The notes: a model not told the origin generated them from the sequence alone. 64,000 nucleotides of DNA from Thermovenabulum gondwanense (GCF_001601575.1 NZ_LOHZ01000022.1:62001-126000); one strand, 5' to 3'; counted from the stretch's first letter, positions 27,105-36,904 are shown. Numbers and translations: made by a program.

Positions 27105-27824
27105 TTATTTAGGTTGTGGATTGTCTCCCATGTTTAGTGCAGATTTAACTATATCAAGGTGTTCTTCCATACCTTCACTCGCAGATACAGGATCACCTTC
27201 TTTAATTGCCTTAATAATTTTTTCAAACTGTCTTATGGTTATTTCGCAGGTATACGGTAACGTCTTCATAAAAGCTATAGCTTGCCCTGAAACCCTTTGT
27301 ATAAGCAAATTAATTAATTCTGTTAGTAAAGAATTTTTACATGAACCGGATAAAGTAAGGTGAAATTGTAAATCATAATCGAAAAAAAGATTTAAATTAT
27401 TTTTATCAACCTTTTTCATTTCCTTAATTAGTTCTTCCAGTTCGGATATATCATCGTCCGTAGCCCTTTCAGCAGCCAGTCGTGCTGCTGTTACCTCAAG
27501 TATTCTTCGGACTTCCATAAGTTCAAACATAGAAGCGCGTTCGATCATCTGACCCCATGTTAGCGAATTTAGTATCATAATGGCATCTTTGTTCAAAAAC
27601 CTTCCAATACCCGGTCTTGTTTCTATAAGTCCCAAATGCTCTAAAGACTGAAGCGCTTCTCTCACAGAAGATCGCCCAACACCAAATGCTTCGCATAATT
27701 CCATCTCGGTTGGAACTTTTTCGCCCGGTTTTAACACCCCCTTTTTTATCAAAGAACGTATTTCATCTGCAATAGTTTCAGTAATTTTACTGGGTCTTTT
27801 AATCTTATTAATGTTTTTAATCAT
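27105..27824 (-). CDS. GntR/FadR-family regulator (FCD domain)
   Basis: 239 aa. The HTH at residues 5-75 contains LKPGEKVPTEMELCEAFGVGRSSVREALQSLEHLGLIETRPG. The FCD domain (about 85-225) has the metal-ligand pattern DYDLQFHLTLSG and later EEHLDIV. ATG 27824 is chosen because GAGGTG lies seven bases upstream. It stands between a symporter/serine-dehydratase pair and the OCD-family gene, so it probably responds to an amino acid or carboxylate used there. Confidence 0.88.
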   Translation of the reverse strand: MIKNINKIKRPSKITETIADEIRSLIKKGVLKPGEKVPTEMELCEAFGVGRSSVREALQSLEHLGLIETRPGIGRFLNKDAIMILNSLTWGQMIERASMFELMEVRRILEVTAARLAAERATDDDISELEELIKEMKKVDKNNLNLFFDYDLQFHLTLSGSCKNSLLTELINLLIQRVSGQAIAFMKTLPYTCEITIRQFEKIIKAIKEGDPVSASEGMEEHLDIVKSALNMGDNPQPK

Positions 27825-27942
27825 ACTCAAACACCTCATTTTTCTTGCAACCATTATAAACTAAAAATATCATTTTATACAAAAAATTCTGTTCTGCAGT
27901 ACTAAAATCAAAATTTTTCAATTATATATACTCTTTCCTTTT

Positions 27943-27972
27943 ATTATACCTAAAAAAAATACTACAATACAA
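27943..27972 (-). promoter_or_regulatory. Promoter of the FadR-type regulator
   Basis: On the minus strand: TTGTAT (27972-27967), 18-bp spacer, TATAAT (27948-27943). The half-site AAATGGTCTC begins at 27971, touching the -35 box. Confidence 0.5.
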
Positions 27973-28007
27973 ATGGTCTCTTTGATGTTTAATTTCTTTA
28001 TTGTATA

Positions 28008-28046
28008 CGTCTGGAGACCATTTTTATAATAAATGGTCTCCAGACG
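28008..28046. promoter_or_regulatory. Large inverted repeat, operator of the adjacent FadR-type regulator or hairpin
   Basis: Perfect 16-base arms CGTCTGGAGACCATTT (28008-28023) and its complement (28031-28046) with a 7-base centre. A third, partial copy of the half-site, AAATGGTCTCT, lies at 27971. It ends 22 bases past the symporter stop. No T run follows on either strand, so I favour a protein-binding site over a terminator. Confidence 0.5.
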
Positions 28047-28068
28047 GGCATCTATAATTGTAACTTTT

Positions 28069-29352
28069 TTATACCCATTTTTCCATATCTAACATTCCTT
28101 CGGATTTTGCTACAATACAGGTTCCAACCATATCTCCCGTAACATTGCACATCGTTCTACCCATATCGAGAATCACATCAATTCCAAGCACTAAAGCAAA
28201 GGCTCCTGCAACCACAGTTCCCGGTTCAACGTTAAGGCCTACCATATTCATAACTGCTAATAATACCACCGGACCGGAACCGGCAATACCGGCAGTTCCC
28301 ATAGTACCTATTGTAACAACAAGAATAACTATTAACTTTTGAATAGCAGTAAGATGAATTCCCGCCGCGAAAGCTACAAAAAATACAGAAATAATCTGAT
28401 AATAAGCTTCTCCGTCTAAATTAATTTGCGACCCAAGAGGGAGGGTAAAACTACCGATATTTCTCGATACCCCCAAGTTTTCTTCTGCAACTTTTAATGT
28501 AAGTGGCAAAGTTGCACTGCTACTTCTTGTAGCAAAAGCCATAAGCATAGCGTCTTTTGCTTTTGCGATAAATTTGGCATAACTTAACTTAGCTAATATC
28601 GTGAACAGCAAACCGTATACAATTAATAATTGAAAAGCATAACCTATATAGCATGTTAAAACTAATTTAGCAACAGACCCAATTACCTTTGTACCTTCTT
28701 GTGCGAATAGCACGGAAATTAGGGCAAAAACACCTATTGGAGAATATTCAAGAACACCTTTTGTAATGCTGAACATTAATTCAGCTGTGCCCTGACAGAA
28801 TTTATAAACAGTTAATACTGCTTCCCTTATTGTATCGTCTTTTGCATCTCTTAAAAATGAAATAGCAATACCAAAAATGACAGCAAATACCAAAACTTGT
28901 AAGTAAGCTCCATTTGCAAACGATGCCGCTACGTTATCAGGCACCATGTTTAAAAGCACGCTACTGACAGAAGGGGTTTGCACTGCAGCGCCTTCGGCTG
29001 CGGTGCCGCTTAAAGATAGGCCAAGACCAGGCTTAAATATCTGGGAAAATAAAAGTCCAAAGGTAGCTGCAAAAACGGTGGTTGAAACATAATACAATAA
29101 AATTTTCCCTGCGACTCTTCCGATTTTTGATGCAGGCATACCGCCTACACCGGTTACAATTGCAGAAAATATAAGAGGAAGTATGATCATTTTTAGTAAT
29201 TTAATCATCAAAGTGCCTAAGGGTTCTATTACAGCTATTTTTGGGCCAACTATTAGACCAACAATGGCACCTATAATAAGTGCTATTAGAATTCTCCACA
29301 CAAGAGGTGTACCAAAATACCAGCCAAGAAATCTTTTTTGCTTTTCTACCAT
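28069..29352 (-). CDS. Dicarboxylate/amino acid:cation symporter, probable serine-linked carrier
   Basis: 427 aa DAACS-family carrier. AFATRSSSATLPLTL is the HP1 serine motif, INLDGEAYYQI corresponds to TM7 (usual NMDGT replaced by NLDGE), and VILDMGRTMCNVTGD marks TM8. It differs clearly from the paralogue at 11710. It lies 74 bases downstream of the serine dehydratase gene, so the pair may import and deaminate serine or a related amino acid; substrate choice is inference. Confidence 0.85.
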   Translation of the reverse strand: MVEKQKRFLGWYFGTPLVWRILIALIIGAIVGLIVGPKIAVIEPLGTLMIKLLKMIILPLIFSAIVTGVGGMPASKIGRVAGKILLYYVSTTVFAATFGLLFSQIFKPGLGLSLSGTAAEGAAVQTPSVSSVLLNMVPDNVAASFANGAYLQVLVFAVIFGIAISFLRDAKDDTIREAVLTVYKFCQGTAELMFSITKGVLEYSPIGVFALISVLFAQEGTKVIGSVAKLVLTCYIGYAFQLLIVYGLLFTILAKLSYAKFIAKAKDAMLMAFATRSSSATLPLTLKVAEENLGVSRNIGSFTLPLGSQINLDGEAYYQIISVFFVAFAAGIHLTAIQKLIVILVVTIGTMGTAGIAGSGPVVLLAVMNMVGLNVEPGTVVAGAFALVLGIDVILDMGRTMCNVTGDMVGTCIVAKSEGMLDMEKWV

Positions 29353-29426
29353 TTTTTTGCCTCCTTTTTCACAAGAATTTTTTCAGCACATTGGCAACAA
29401 AATTCTTTTTACCCTGTCTAACTTTA

Positions 29427-31016
29427 TCACCCCTTTTCTGCGCGTTTTTTTAGAGCGTTATATATTTTTTTCGAAGTTTCTGTTGTTGATAGACCTCCGA
29501 GGCCGGTGCAACGCAACTCGGGGGGCAACATCCTCCCAACTTCATCCATAGCCACCAGCGTCTCTTCTAAAGGGATAACCTTATCATACCCTGCCAAGGC
29601 CATATTGGCACAAGCTATAGCGTTTGCGCCTGCCATAATGTTTTTCCCCAGGCAGGGCACTTCCACCCTTTCCGCAACAGGATCGCAAATCAAACCCAAA
29701 ATGTTTTGCAATGCCATGGATGCTGCATCAACACACTGCTGTGCACTCCCGCCGAGTAATTGTACAAGGCCGGCAGCAGCCATACCCGAGGCAGCACCGC
29801 ACTCTACCTGGCAACCGCCCACTTCTGCGGCAAAACCAGATTTTTCTGCAATAAAAACGCCAATCATCCCTGCAGCAAGCATGGCCTTAACAACATCATC
29901 AATACTAAACCCCATCTCTGTAGCCACACCTATAATCGTGCCCGGCAAGACACCACACGATCCCGCAGTTGGGGCCGCTACGATTACCCCCATAGAGCTT
30001 TTAACTTCCATCATTGATGTGATATAAGCTATTACCGTATTAAAAATCCCGGGGATTAATTTATTTTCTTTCTTACATTTTTCGATCATCCAAGCCTGGG
30101 GGCCAAGAATCCTGTCTTCATATGAAGTGCCTTTTAGCCCGGCTTCAATAGATGATTTCATTAAAATTACTATTTCCTTCATCTTGTCAAAAACCTCTTG
30201 TTTGGGTATATTACCTCTGGCACTCTCATACATTAGAGCAAGTTCCCACAATTGCAAATTTCCTTCTAATGCTACCTGCAACATTTCTCCAATGTTTCTA
30301 AAAGGAACATTACAATTTTTTCTGGATATAATTGGTAGAACGGGAATAAGCTGTATTAAATTTTCAACCTGCTCAAAACTTTCGATTTGCTTTATTACTT
30401 TGTCCGGTAGCTGACAGCTGGTTTTTACATTTATCAGTCCTCGCTGCCTATTTGTCAGGCAATTACAAAAATCAAAATCCCCTATAAGTGCTTTGATTGC
30501 GTCAGCTTTTTGTTTAAGAATATCCTCGTCTATTTTATTTAAAAATATTAAAGTTTCGTAAAAATCACCGGAAATTTCAACTTCAAATCCATCTATTTCT
30601 TGAACCTCAATCATACCACCGCCAATAGAAATAGCAGTTAGCCGCTTAATCTCATTGTCATTGCTAATAACTGTTATTCGATATGTATTGGGGTGTTTTG
30701 CGGGATAGTCAACAATTTTAAAACTAACAACAATACCTTGTTTTTCGGCTAACTTGAGTGAATCAGTCAAACGGTCATCTTCCGGTCCAAAACCCAAAAG
30801 CCCGCCAACAAAACCGATATCTGAGCCATGTCCGTGGTATGTAGTTGCCAGGGACCCTTTTGTATCAAACTCAACAATAACTTCTTTGAGCTTTCCCTTA
30901 ACCATCTGTTTAACCAGGTTGCCAATTCTTAGTGCTGCGGCTACATGCGAACTTGAAGGGCCTCGCATAATTGGACCAATTACATCATTAAAAATACTGG
31001 CAGGTTGCTTAAGCAT
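29427..31016 (-). CDS. sdaA: L-serine ammonia-lyase, single-chain iron-sulfur type
   Basis: 529 aa. The N-terminal beta-type domain (IFNDVIGPIMRGPSSSHVAAALRIG) is fused to the alpha-type catalytic domain (SSMGVIVAAPTAGSCGVLPG; GCQVECGAASGMAAAGL; ICDPVAERVEVPCLGKN). The Cys residues in CGAASG, ICDPV and VPCLG match the 4Fe-4S ligands. It converts L-serine to pyruvate and ammonia and is oxygen-sensitive. ATG 31016 follows GGGAGGAA; a longer in-frame start at 31085 lies ahead of that site. Many Clostridia split these domains into two genes. Confidence 0.9.
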   Translation of the reverse strand: MLKQPASIFNDVIGPIMRGPSSSHVAAALRIGNLVKQMVKGKLKEVIVEFDTKGSLATTYHGHGSDIGFVGGLLGFGPEDDRLTDSLKLAEKQGIVVSFKIVDYPAKHPNTYRITVISNDNEIKRLTAISIGGGMIEVQEIDGFEVEISGDFYETLIFLNKIDEDILKQKADAIKALIGDFDFCNCLTNRQRGLINVKTSCQLPDKVIKQIESFEQVENLIQLIPVLPIISRKNCNVPFRNIGEMLQVALEGNLQLWELALMYESARGNIPKQEVFDKMKEIVILMKSSIEAGLKGTSYEDRILGPQAWMIEKCKKENKLIPGIFNTVIAYITSMMEVKSSMGVIVAAPTAGSCGVLPGTIIGVATEMGFSIDDVVKAMLAAGMIGVFIAEKSGFAAEVGGCQVECGAASGMAAAGLVQLLGGSAQQCVDAASMALQNILGLICDPVAERVEVPCLGKNIMAGANAIACANMALAGYDKVIPLEETLVAMDEVGRMLPPELRCTGLGGLSTTETSKKIYNALKKRAEKG

Positions 31017-31095
31017 TTGTATTCCTCCCGATATAATAATTTTTTCTTTTGTATACTGAAATAAAATCAGATAATAAAATATCATATAATCAGTT

Positions 31096-31112
31096 CATCA
31101 GATTGTCTGATG
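31096..31112. promoter_or_regulatory. Dyad upstream of sdaA, candidate FadR-type operator
   Basis: CATCAGA-TTG-TCTGATG, a perfect 7-3-7 inverted repeat about 80 bases before the sdaA start in the AT-rich divergent region. It may bind the GntR regulator at 27105-27824. The rest of the 332-base gap is AT-rich and holds the ylmH promoter. Confidence 0.4.
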
Positions 31113-31254
31113 TCTTATTAACTAATATTTTATATTCGATGTATTAAGAGATTTTCCTTCTTAATTTTATAAATTTTTATTAATTTATTTTTTATTAAAA
31201 TATTTTTAGAAACACTTATCTACGTAAAATTCTACAGCAAAAAGACGAAATTTT

Positions 31255-31283
31255 TTGGGTACAGGGTTATCTTACACTATAAA
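31255..31283 (+). promoter_or_regulatory. Candidate ylmH promoter
   Basis: TTGGGT at 31255-31260, 17-bp spacer, TATAAA at 31278-31283. Confidence 0.45.
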
Positions 31284-31348
31284 GGTATGATATTTTTTAT
31301 TAATGTATGATATTATTAATAAAAAACATCTTAAAGGAGTGTCTTAAC

Positions 31349-32110
31349 ATGGAGGTAATGGATGAAAAATTGGCGATGGCAAGGATTAGAGACCTTTTCA
31401 GAGCAGCCGAAAAAAAGGGGGATTATGCGGCGAGCAATTTTCTTACACCCCTGGAACAGGAAATGGTTTTTGATATATCAAGGGAGTTTCCTGAAGTTAA
31501 ATTCTTTTTTGAGGGCGGATATAAAGAAGCTGAGAGGAAAATACTGGTAACGTATCCCGAATACGTAGAAGGGCGCCCCTTTGTCGCACCTGTAAAGGCC
31601 CTTCGCGTAAAGGTAAGGGAGGAGGATGCTTTCCCCGGGCACAGGGATTTTTTAGGATCTATACTGGGCCTTGGCATATCCCGGGAAAAAATCGGAGATG
31701 TTCTGGTAAAAAAGGGAGAAGCCATAGTTATAGTAAAAGAAGAAATAATCGAATTTCTCGGGCTTAATCTTAATAAAGTGAAAAATTTCGATGTGGAAAC
31801 GGAAGAAATAACGTTGAAGGAAATAATTGCACCCGAAAAAACCTATAAAGAGGTAAAGGGCACGGTGGCCTCCCTGCGCTTAGATGCGGTGGCAAGCCTT
31901 GCCTTTGGAGTATCCCGTTCGAAAATGGCACCTTATATAAAAGGGGAAAACGTTAGAGTAAATTTCAAGATAATTTCCGACCCTTCCCACGAGGTGAAGG
32001 AAGGGGATATCATATCCGCCACCCGCATGGGAAGGGCAAAGGTAGAGAAAATCGGAGGAGAGAGCAAAAAGGGCAGGATTTACGTTACAATACATAGATT
32101 TACAGGGTAG
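31349..32110 (+). CDS. ylmH: YlmH-like S4-domain RNA-binding protein
   Basis: 253 aa. The N-terminal YlmH region (ARIRDLFRAAEKKGDYAASNFLTPLEQE; FPGHRDFLGSILGLGISREKIGD) is followed by an S4 RNA-binding domain at about 178-245 (LRLDAVASLAFGVSRSKMAPYIKGENVRVNFK). In Bacillus and Streptococcus, YlmH is linked to the division gene cluster and to ribosome rescue. Here it stands apart from that cluster. ATG 31349 follows AAAGGAG at a normal spacing. Confidence 0.9.
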   Translation: MEVMDEKLAMARIRDLFRAAEKKGDYAASNFLTPLEQEMVFDISREFPEVKFFFEGGYKEAERKILVTYPEYVEGRPFVAPVKALRVKVREEDAFPGHRDFLGSILGLGISREKIGDVLVKKGEAIVIVKEEIIEFLGLNLNKVKNFDVETEEITLKEIIAPEKTYKEVKGTVASLRLDAVASLAFGVSRSKMAPYIKGENVRVNFKIISDPSHEVKEGDIISATRMGRAKVEKIGGESKKGRIYVTIHRFTG

Positions 32111-32111
32111 T

Positions 32112-33263
32112 TCATACGCATGCGGGTTCGAAAATTAATTCCCCTTTTTCAAATCTTTTCAGGTTTAAAACATCTATATCGATGTGGCTTTTTCCTTCGA
32201 CTACGAGTTCGGCGAGCAAAAGGCCTACAATTGGTCCCATTTGAAATCCGTGTCCGCTCCAGCCCAAATCAAGGTAAAAACCTTCCACATCGGTCTTTCC
32301 TATAATTGCCTGTTGATCCGGGGTCATGTCGTAAAGGCCGGCCCAGTGCCTTACAATCCTCAGGTTTTTGATTTTCGGAAGGTGGAATACAAATTTCTTG
32401 ACCGCATTCTCCAAGAAATCCCAGGAGGAATTGACATTGAAATCCTTTACCTCATGTTCCGGATCGCCTACCCCCATTAATATAGTTCCGTTAGGAGATT
32501 GTTTAAAATAAGTTCCGTGCAAAAAGGAAATCACCATGCAGGGAAGAAAGTATTCAATGGGTTCTGTTACGAATATCTGGTGCCTTTCCGGATATACGGG
32601 AATGTCAATACTTAGCTTTTTAGCAAGCTCCTTCCCCCATGCTCCGGCGCAGTTCACCACAACCGGCGTTTCGTAGACCCCTTTTTCGGTAATAACTTTA
32701 AAAAGACCGGGTCTTATGATTTCAATATCCAAAACCCGGTTGTGAGTTATTATACTCGCTCCCATCCTTCGTGCGGCTTCCGCATAGGCGAAAGTAACCA
32801 TGAAGGGATTGGCATGGCCGTCCTTTGGGTTATAGGAAGCACCGATTACGCCTTCCAGGTTTAAATCGGGTACAATTTCCTTTATTTCTTGCGGTGAAAG
32901 AAAAACAGATTCCTTTATTCCTAATTCGTGCTGCAGCTTAATATTTTCGTTAAATTGCTTTACCTGAGATTCATTATAAGCCAGCATCAAATAACCGCCC
33001 CGGGTAAATTCTATGCTCCTATCAAAATTCAGTTCTTCTTCAAGGTTTTCAAGCAGTTTCATGCTTTCCTTCATTAAAAGGCAGTTTATTTTTGTTCCGA
33101 ACTGATGCCTTACACCCGCTGCGCACCTGCCCGTTGCCCCGCTCGTTAAGTATTCCTTTTCGAAAAGAAAAATATTTTTCAACCCTTTTTTTGCCAGATT
33201 GTATAAAACCGAAACTCCGTGAATACCCCCTCCTATAACCACTGCTTCTGCGGTTATTGCCAT
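32112..33263 (-). CDS. FAD-dependent oxidoreductase, sarcosine oxidase-beta / DAO family
   Basis: 383 aa. The N-terminal FAD-binding VVIGGGIHGVSVLYNLAKKG is followed by the family motif SGATGRCAAGVRHQFG. NCAGAWGKELA and GWSGHGFQMGPIVGLLLAELV near the C-terminus complete the DAO fold. It probably oxidises an N-methyl or secondary amino acid, such as sarcosine or a proline derivative; the substrate is not readable. It is monocistronic and convergent with ylmH, one base apart. Confidence 0.85.
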   Translation of the reverse strand: MAITAEAVVIGGGIHGVSVLYNLAKKGLKNIFLFEKEYLTSGATGRCAAGVRHQFGTKINCLLMKESMKLLENLEEELNFDRSIEFTRGGYLMLAYNESQVKQFNENIKLQHELGIKESVFLSPQEIKEIVPDLNLEGVIGASYNPKDGHANPFMVTFAYAEAARRMGASIITHNRVLDIEIIRPGLFKVITEKGVYETPVVVNCAGAWGKELAKKLSIDIPVYPERHQIFVTEPIEYFLPCMVISFLHGTYFKQSPNGTILMGVGDPEHEVKDFNVNSSWDFLENAVKKFVFHLPKIKNLRIVRHWAGLYDMTPDQQAIIGKTDVEGFYLDLGWSGHGFQMGPIVGLLLAELVVEGKSHIDIDVLNLKRFEKGELIFEPACV

Positions 33264-33467
33264 TTACCGCCCCTCCTTTTTAATTCATAATTAAAAGAAA
33301 AAATAATACAATTAAAAATAGTATACAAAATAATCAAAAATCAATCAATTATAAAATGATCGACAATAACCGGGAATAAGATATTTTTTTGCAGGATTTC
33401 GGTTTTTTTCTGCGAAAGACATTAGTCTTTTAATGGGGCATTCCTTGAAATACAATATAATTGGTAG

Positions 33468-35597
33468 GTGAAGAAGTTGCTGGACGAACGGAGTGCAAAG
33501 ATTTTGTTAAAGCTCCTCAGGGAAGGTGACTTTGTAAAAATTGAGAATTTAAGCAGGGAATTCAATGTATCGATAAGGACGGTACAGTACGACTTAGACA
33601 AAATCGATTATTTTTTAAAAAACAATGGATTTAGCATTTTAGAAAGAAGGCCTAAAAAAGGTATAAGGCTTTTACAGGAAGAAAAGCAGAGGCTTAATGA
33701 AGTATTGAAAAACAAAATTGAATCTTACTATTATCCCACCCAAAAAGAAAGGCAAAACAAAATCTTAGGCGAACTTTTTAAAGCCAAAGGCTTTATAACC
33801 ATCGAGGCTCTCGCAAGCCTTCTCGGGGTAAGCAGAAGTACAGTCATAAAAGACCTTCTAAAGGTGGCACAGTGGCTTTATAAAAATAATCTCAAACTTG
33901 TAACCCTGCCCAGGTACGGGGTGAAAATAGAAGGAGAAGAAAGGACAATAAGAAAAGCTGCTTTACAATTTTTAAGGGAAAATTTGGATTCCGAGCTGCC
34001 TTTTTTGGAAGAGATCGAGTCCAACAATTTGCTGATAAATAAGGATTCCATAATAAAACTCCTTGATGGATTAGATTTTAAGCTCATTATCGATGCGGTA
34101 AAAAAGGCTGAAGAAAAATTTCACATCTATTTAACCGATAAAACCTTCAATGCCGTCGTCCTTCACATTGCTTTTGCCATAAAGCGGATAATGTCCGGAA
34201 AAGACATTTCCATGCCCCGGGAAGAACTTTTAAAACTTAAAAAATACGGCGAATACGAAATCGCAAAAGACATAGTAGAAAGGCTTCAGGAAAACTGCAG
34301 GATCAAAATACCTGAAGACGAAGTGGGTTACATTACAATTCATTTAGTGGGAGGTAATTTTGTTAAGGAAGATTTTTCTTCCTATAAAGATAATTTATTT
34401 TTGGTGCAGATAATAGCTGCGAGGCTTGTAGAACTTGTTGGCAAGGAACTTAAACTGGATTTTTCCCGGGACAAAGAACTTTTTAACAACCTCATCCAGC
34501 ATCTGGGACCTGCTTTTTACAGGCTTAAAAACGGCATTCCCATTGTTAATCCAATTCTCGGCGAAATCAAAGAAAAATTCCGGGAGATATTTGAAGCCTG
34601 CAGAAGGAGCGTCAAGGAGATAGAAAATATCAGTGAGTTTTCCATAAGCGATGATGAGGTGGGTTATATAGCCATTCACTTTGGCGCTTCCATTGAGAGG
34701 ATGAAATTCTTTAAGCAAAGGTTATTCAGAGTCTACGTGGTATGCGGAACAGGCATAGGAACAGCCGAGTTTTTAACGCTGAGGCTCAAAAAGGAATTTA
34801 AAAATTTGGATATTCTGGGAACAGCCTCCTGTCACAATATAAGGGAGGTGGTTTCAGGAAGGCCGGTAGACCTAATTATTTCCACCGTGCCGCTTGCTAT
34901 TGAGGGAGTACCCGTCGTTTGTGTAAGTCCTATTCTTTCGGAAAAAGACATTGAAAATATAAAAGAGGTCTTATCAGGGATTGAGAAAAAAGTCAACTCT
35001 TCCCTGGATGAGCTGAAGTTAATTGAAACGATAATGGAAGCGGTAGAAAGATACGCAAAGATTATGGATAAAGAAGGGCTTTACAGAGAGCTTTACAAAA
35101 TCCTTTATAAAGATGAAGCAGTAATTACGAAGGGAGATGGCCAACCGGTGCTGAAGGAACTTCTGACAAAAGATACGATAAGATTAAAAGTCAAGGCAGA
35201 AAACTGGGAGGAAGCGGTAAGGATTGGAGGAAGACTTCTTTTTGAAAATGGGTTTGTAGAATCAACTTATGTAGAGGCTATGGTGAAAAATGTAAAGGAG
35301 ATAGGGCCGTATATCGTAATTGCTCCGGGCATTGCCATGCCCCACGCCCGGCCGGAAGACGGGGTAAAAAGCATTTGCATGAGTTTGATAACCTTGGAAA
35401 ATCCTGTAGAATTCGGCAACAAGGACAACGACCCCGTCAGTATGGTGATCTGTTTTGGGGCGGTTGACCATGAAAACCATTTGAAGGCTCTGTCCGAATT
35501 GATGGAAATATTGATGGATAAGGAGTGCCTGAACGGTATACTTAAATCTCAGTCGGTAAATGAAGTTCTTAATATAATAAAAAACAAAAAAAATTAA
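33468..35597 (+). CDS. BglG-type PTS-regulated activator with built-in IIB and IIA domains
   Basis: 709 aa. Two HTH units (SIRTVQYDLDKIDYFL near 37; VSRSTVIKDLLKVA near 125), two PRDs with His in VVLHIAFA, ITIHLVGG and IAIHFGAS, a GatB-like IIB domain with VVCGTGIGTAEF (Cys near 425) and a complete fructose/ascorbate-type IIA domain (about 560-705) with IAMPHARPEDG (phospho-His near 625). It is in the same class as MtlR above. GTG 33468 has a weak ribosome site; TTG 33477 is an alternative. It heads the amino-sugar PTS operon, 15 bases before the IIC gene. Confidence 0.88.
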   Translation: MKKLLDERSAKILLKLLREGDFVKIENLSREFNVSIRTVQYDLDKIDYFLKNNGFSILERRPKKGIRLLQEEKQRLNEVLKNKIESYYYPTQKERQNKILGELFKAKGFITIEALASLLGVSRSTVIKDLLKVAQWLYKNNLKLVTLPRYGVKIEGEERTIRKAALQFLRENLDSELPFLEEIESNNLLINKDSIIKLLDGLDFKLIIDAVKKAEEKFHIYLTDKTFNAVVLHIAFAIKRIMSGKDISMPREELLKLKKYGEYEIAKDIVERLQENCRIKIPEDEVGYITIHLVGGNFVKEDFSSYKDNLFLVQIIAARLVELVGKELKLDFSRDKELFNNLIQHLGPAFYRLKNGIPIVNPILGEIKEKFREIFEACRRSVKEIENISEFSISDDEVGYIAIHFGASIERMKFFKQRLFRVYVVCGTGIGTAEFLTLRLKKEFKNLDILGTASCHNIREVVSGRPVDLIISTVPLAIEGVPVVCVSPILSEKDIENIKEVLSGIEKKVNSSLDELKLIETIMEAVERYAKIMDKEGLYRELYKILYKDEAVITKGDGQPVLKELLTKDTIRLKVKAENWEEAVRIGGRLLFENGFVESTYVEAMVKNVKEIGPYIVIAPGIAMPHARPEDGVKSICMSLITLENPVEFGNKDNDPVSMVICFGAVDHENHLKALSELMEILMDKECLNGILKSQSVNEVLNIIKNKKN

Positions 35598-35612
35598 AAA
35601 GGAGGGGTTTTT

Positions 35613-36887
35613 TTGGGTATTATTAATTTTCTGGTTAACAACTTATTCAATCAAGTGGCAGTTTTAATCGGACTCATTGCATTAATCGGCCTTTTGCTCC
35701 AGAAAAAATCCTTTGAAGAAGTGATTTCAGGCACCATCAAAGCAATGGTTGGGCTTTTAATCATGTCAGCAGGTGTGGATGTCTTCATAGGAGGACTTGT
35801 ATCCTTTCAGACCATAGTTTCTTCTGCTTTTCATATTTCTGCACCTGTTGCAAAAAACACTCTGCAAAACTTCACCGGGAATTTTGGGAGTATCGCTGTA
35901 TCAATAATGGCCCTTGGATTTTTAATTCACTTAATAATAGTCAGGTTATTTAACACAAGGTTTGTTTACCTTACCGGCCACCTCATGTGGTGGATTTCCT
36001 TGGTAATTGCGGCAAGCTTAATTGAAGTGTTTCCCGACATGAATCAGGGACTTCTTATAGTTACCGGCGCGGTATTGATAGCCCTTTACTGGACCTTCCA
36101 GCCCCTGTACCTTCATAAGTACATGAAAAAAGTAACGGATAGTGATGAAATAGCCTATGGTCATACTTCTTCCATAGCGGCTTATTTAGCCGGACGCTTT
36201 GGGCATTTATTCGGTAAGCCCGAGGAAAGCACAGAAAAAATAAAGATTCCGAAGAGAATAGAATTTATGAAGGATGTCACGGTAGGCACGGCTTTCATTA
36301 TAACGATCATAATGCTCCTTGCCAGCTTCTTTGCCGATAAAGAAGTGGTGGTAAAGCAAGCCGGTGACCTCAACTTTGTAATATGGGGAATCCTTCAGGG
36401 ATTCAAATTTGCAGCAGGAATTACCATACTGCTTTATGGTGTAAGGCTCTTCTTAGCCGAGATAGTGCCTGCTTTCAGAGGTATATCTCAAAAGCTCATC
36501 CCCGGAGCAAGGCCGGCATTGGACGTTCCCGTGGTATTTCCCTACGCTCCAACGGCGGTTTTGGTGGGATTTATTAGCTCCACACTGGTATTTTTAATCT
36601 TCATGTTGATTTTTGGACTCACAGGCTTTGCAACTATAGTACCTTCCATGATAATGCTCTTTTTCCCAGCTGCCGGTGCTGCGGTATTTGGCAATGCCGT
36701 AGGTGGATGGAAGGGTGCCGCCTTCGGAGGAGCAGTAAACGGTTTATTCCTGGCTATCGGGCAGGCGTTAACCTGGCCCATGCTATCCAATACAGCCCCA
36801 GAACTTGCGGTACTTGCCGATCCCGACTGGTATGTTATAATATGGGTAATAATGGGAGTGGGAAAACTTATTAAAGCAATATTCTAA
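35613..36887 (+). CDS. PTS IIC transporter, ascorbate (UlaA/SgaT) family
   Basis: 424 aa with about 10-11 membrane helices. NNLFNQVAVLIGLIALIGLLLQKKSFEEVISGTIKAMVGLLIM at the N-terminus and LTGHLMWWIS are typical of UlaA-type IIC proteins. TTG 35613 follows AAAGGAGGGG. The family name comes from ascorbate carriers, but the neighbours (SIS isomerase, NagA) point to an N-acetylated amino sugar. Confidence 0.88.
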   Translation: MGIINFLVNNLFNQVAVLIGLIALIGLLLQKKSFEEVISGTIKAMVGLLIMSAGVDVFIGGLVSFQTIVSSAFHISAPVAKNTLQNFTGNFGSIAVSIMALGFLIHLIIVRLFNTRFVYLTGHLMWWISLVIAASLIEVFPDMNQGLLIVTGAVLIALYWTFQPLYLHKYMKKVTDSDEIAYGHTSSIAAYLAGRFGHLFGKPEESTEKIKIPKRIEFMKDVTVGTAFIITIIMLLASFFADKEVVVKQAGDLNFVIWGILQGFKFAAGITILLYGVRLFLAEIVPAFRGISQKLIPGARPALDVPVVFPYAPTAVLVGFISSTLVFLIFMLIFGLTGFATIVPSMIMLFFPAAGAAVFGNAVGGWKGAAFGGAVNGLFLAIGQALTWPMLSNTAPELAVLADPDWYVIIWVIMGVGKLIKAIF

Positions 36888-36904
36888 TCAGGGGGTCTTA
36901 ATTA

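Noticed and set aside
28008-28046. Intrinsic terminator of the symporter gene.
   Set aside because: The stem is strong, but no T run follows on the minus strand, and a third half-site lies nearby; an operator fits better.
33456-33461. TATAAT as the promoter of the BglG-type regulator.
   Set aside because: It lies only six bases before the start codon and has no -35 partner at 16-18 bases; it would need a leaderless transcript.
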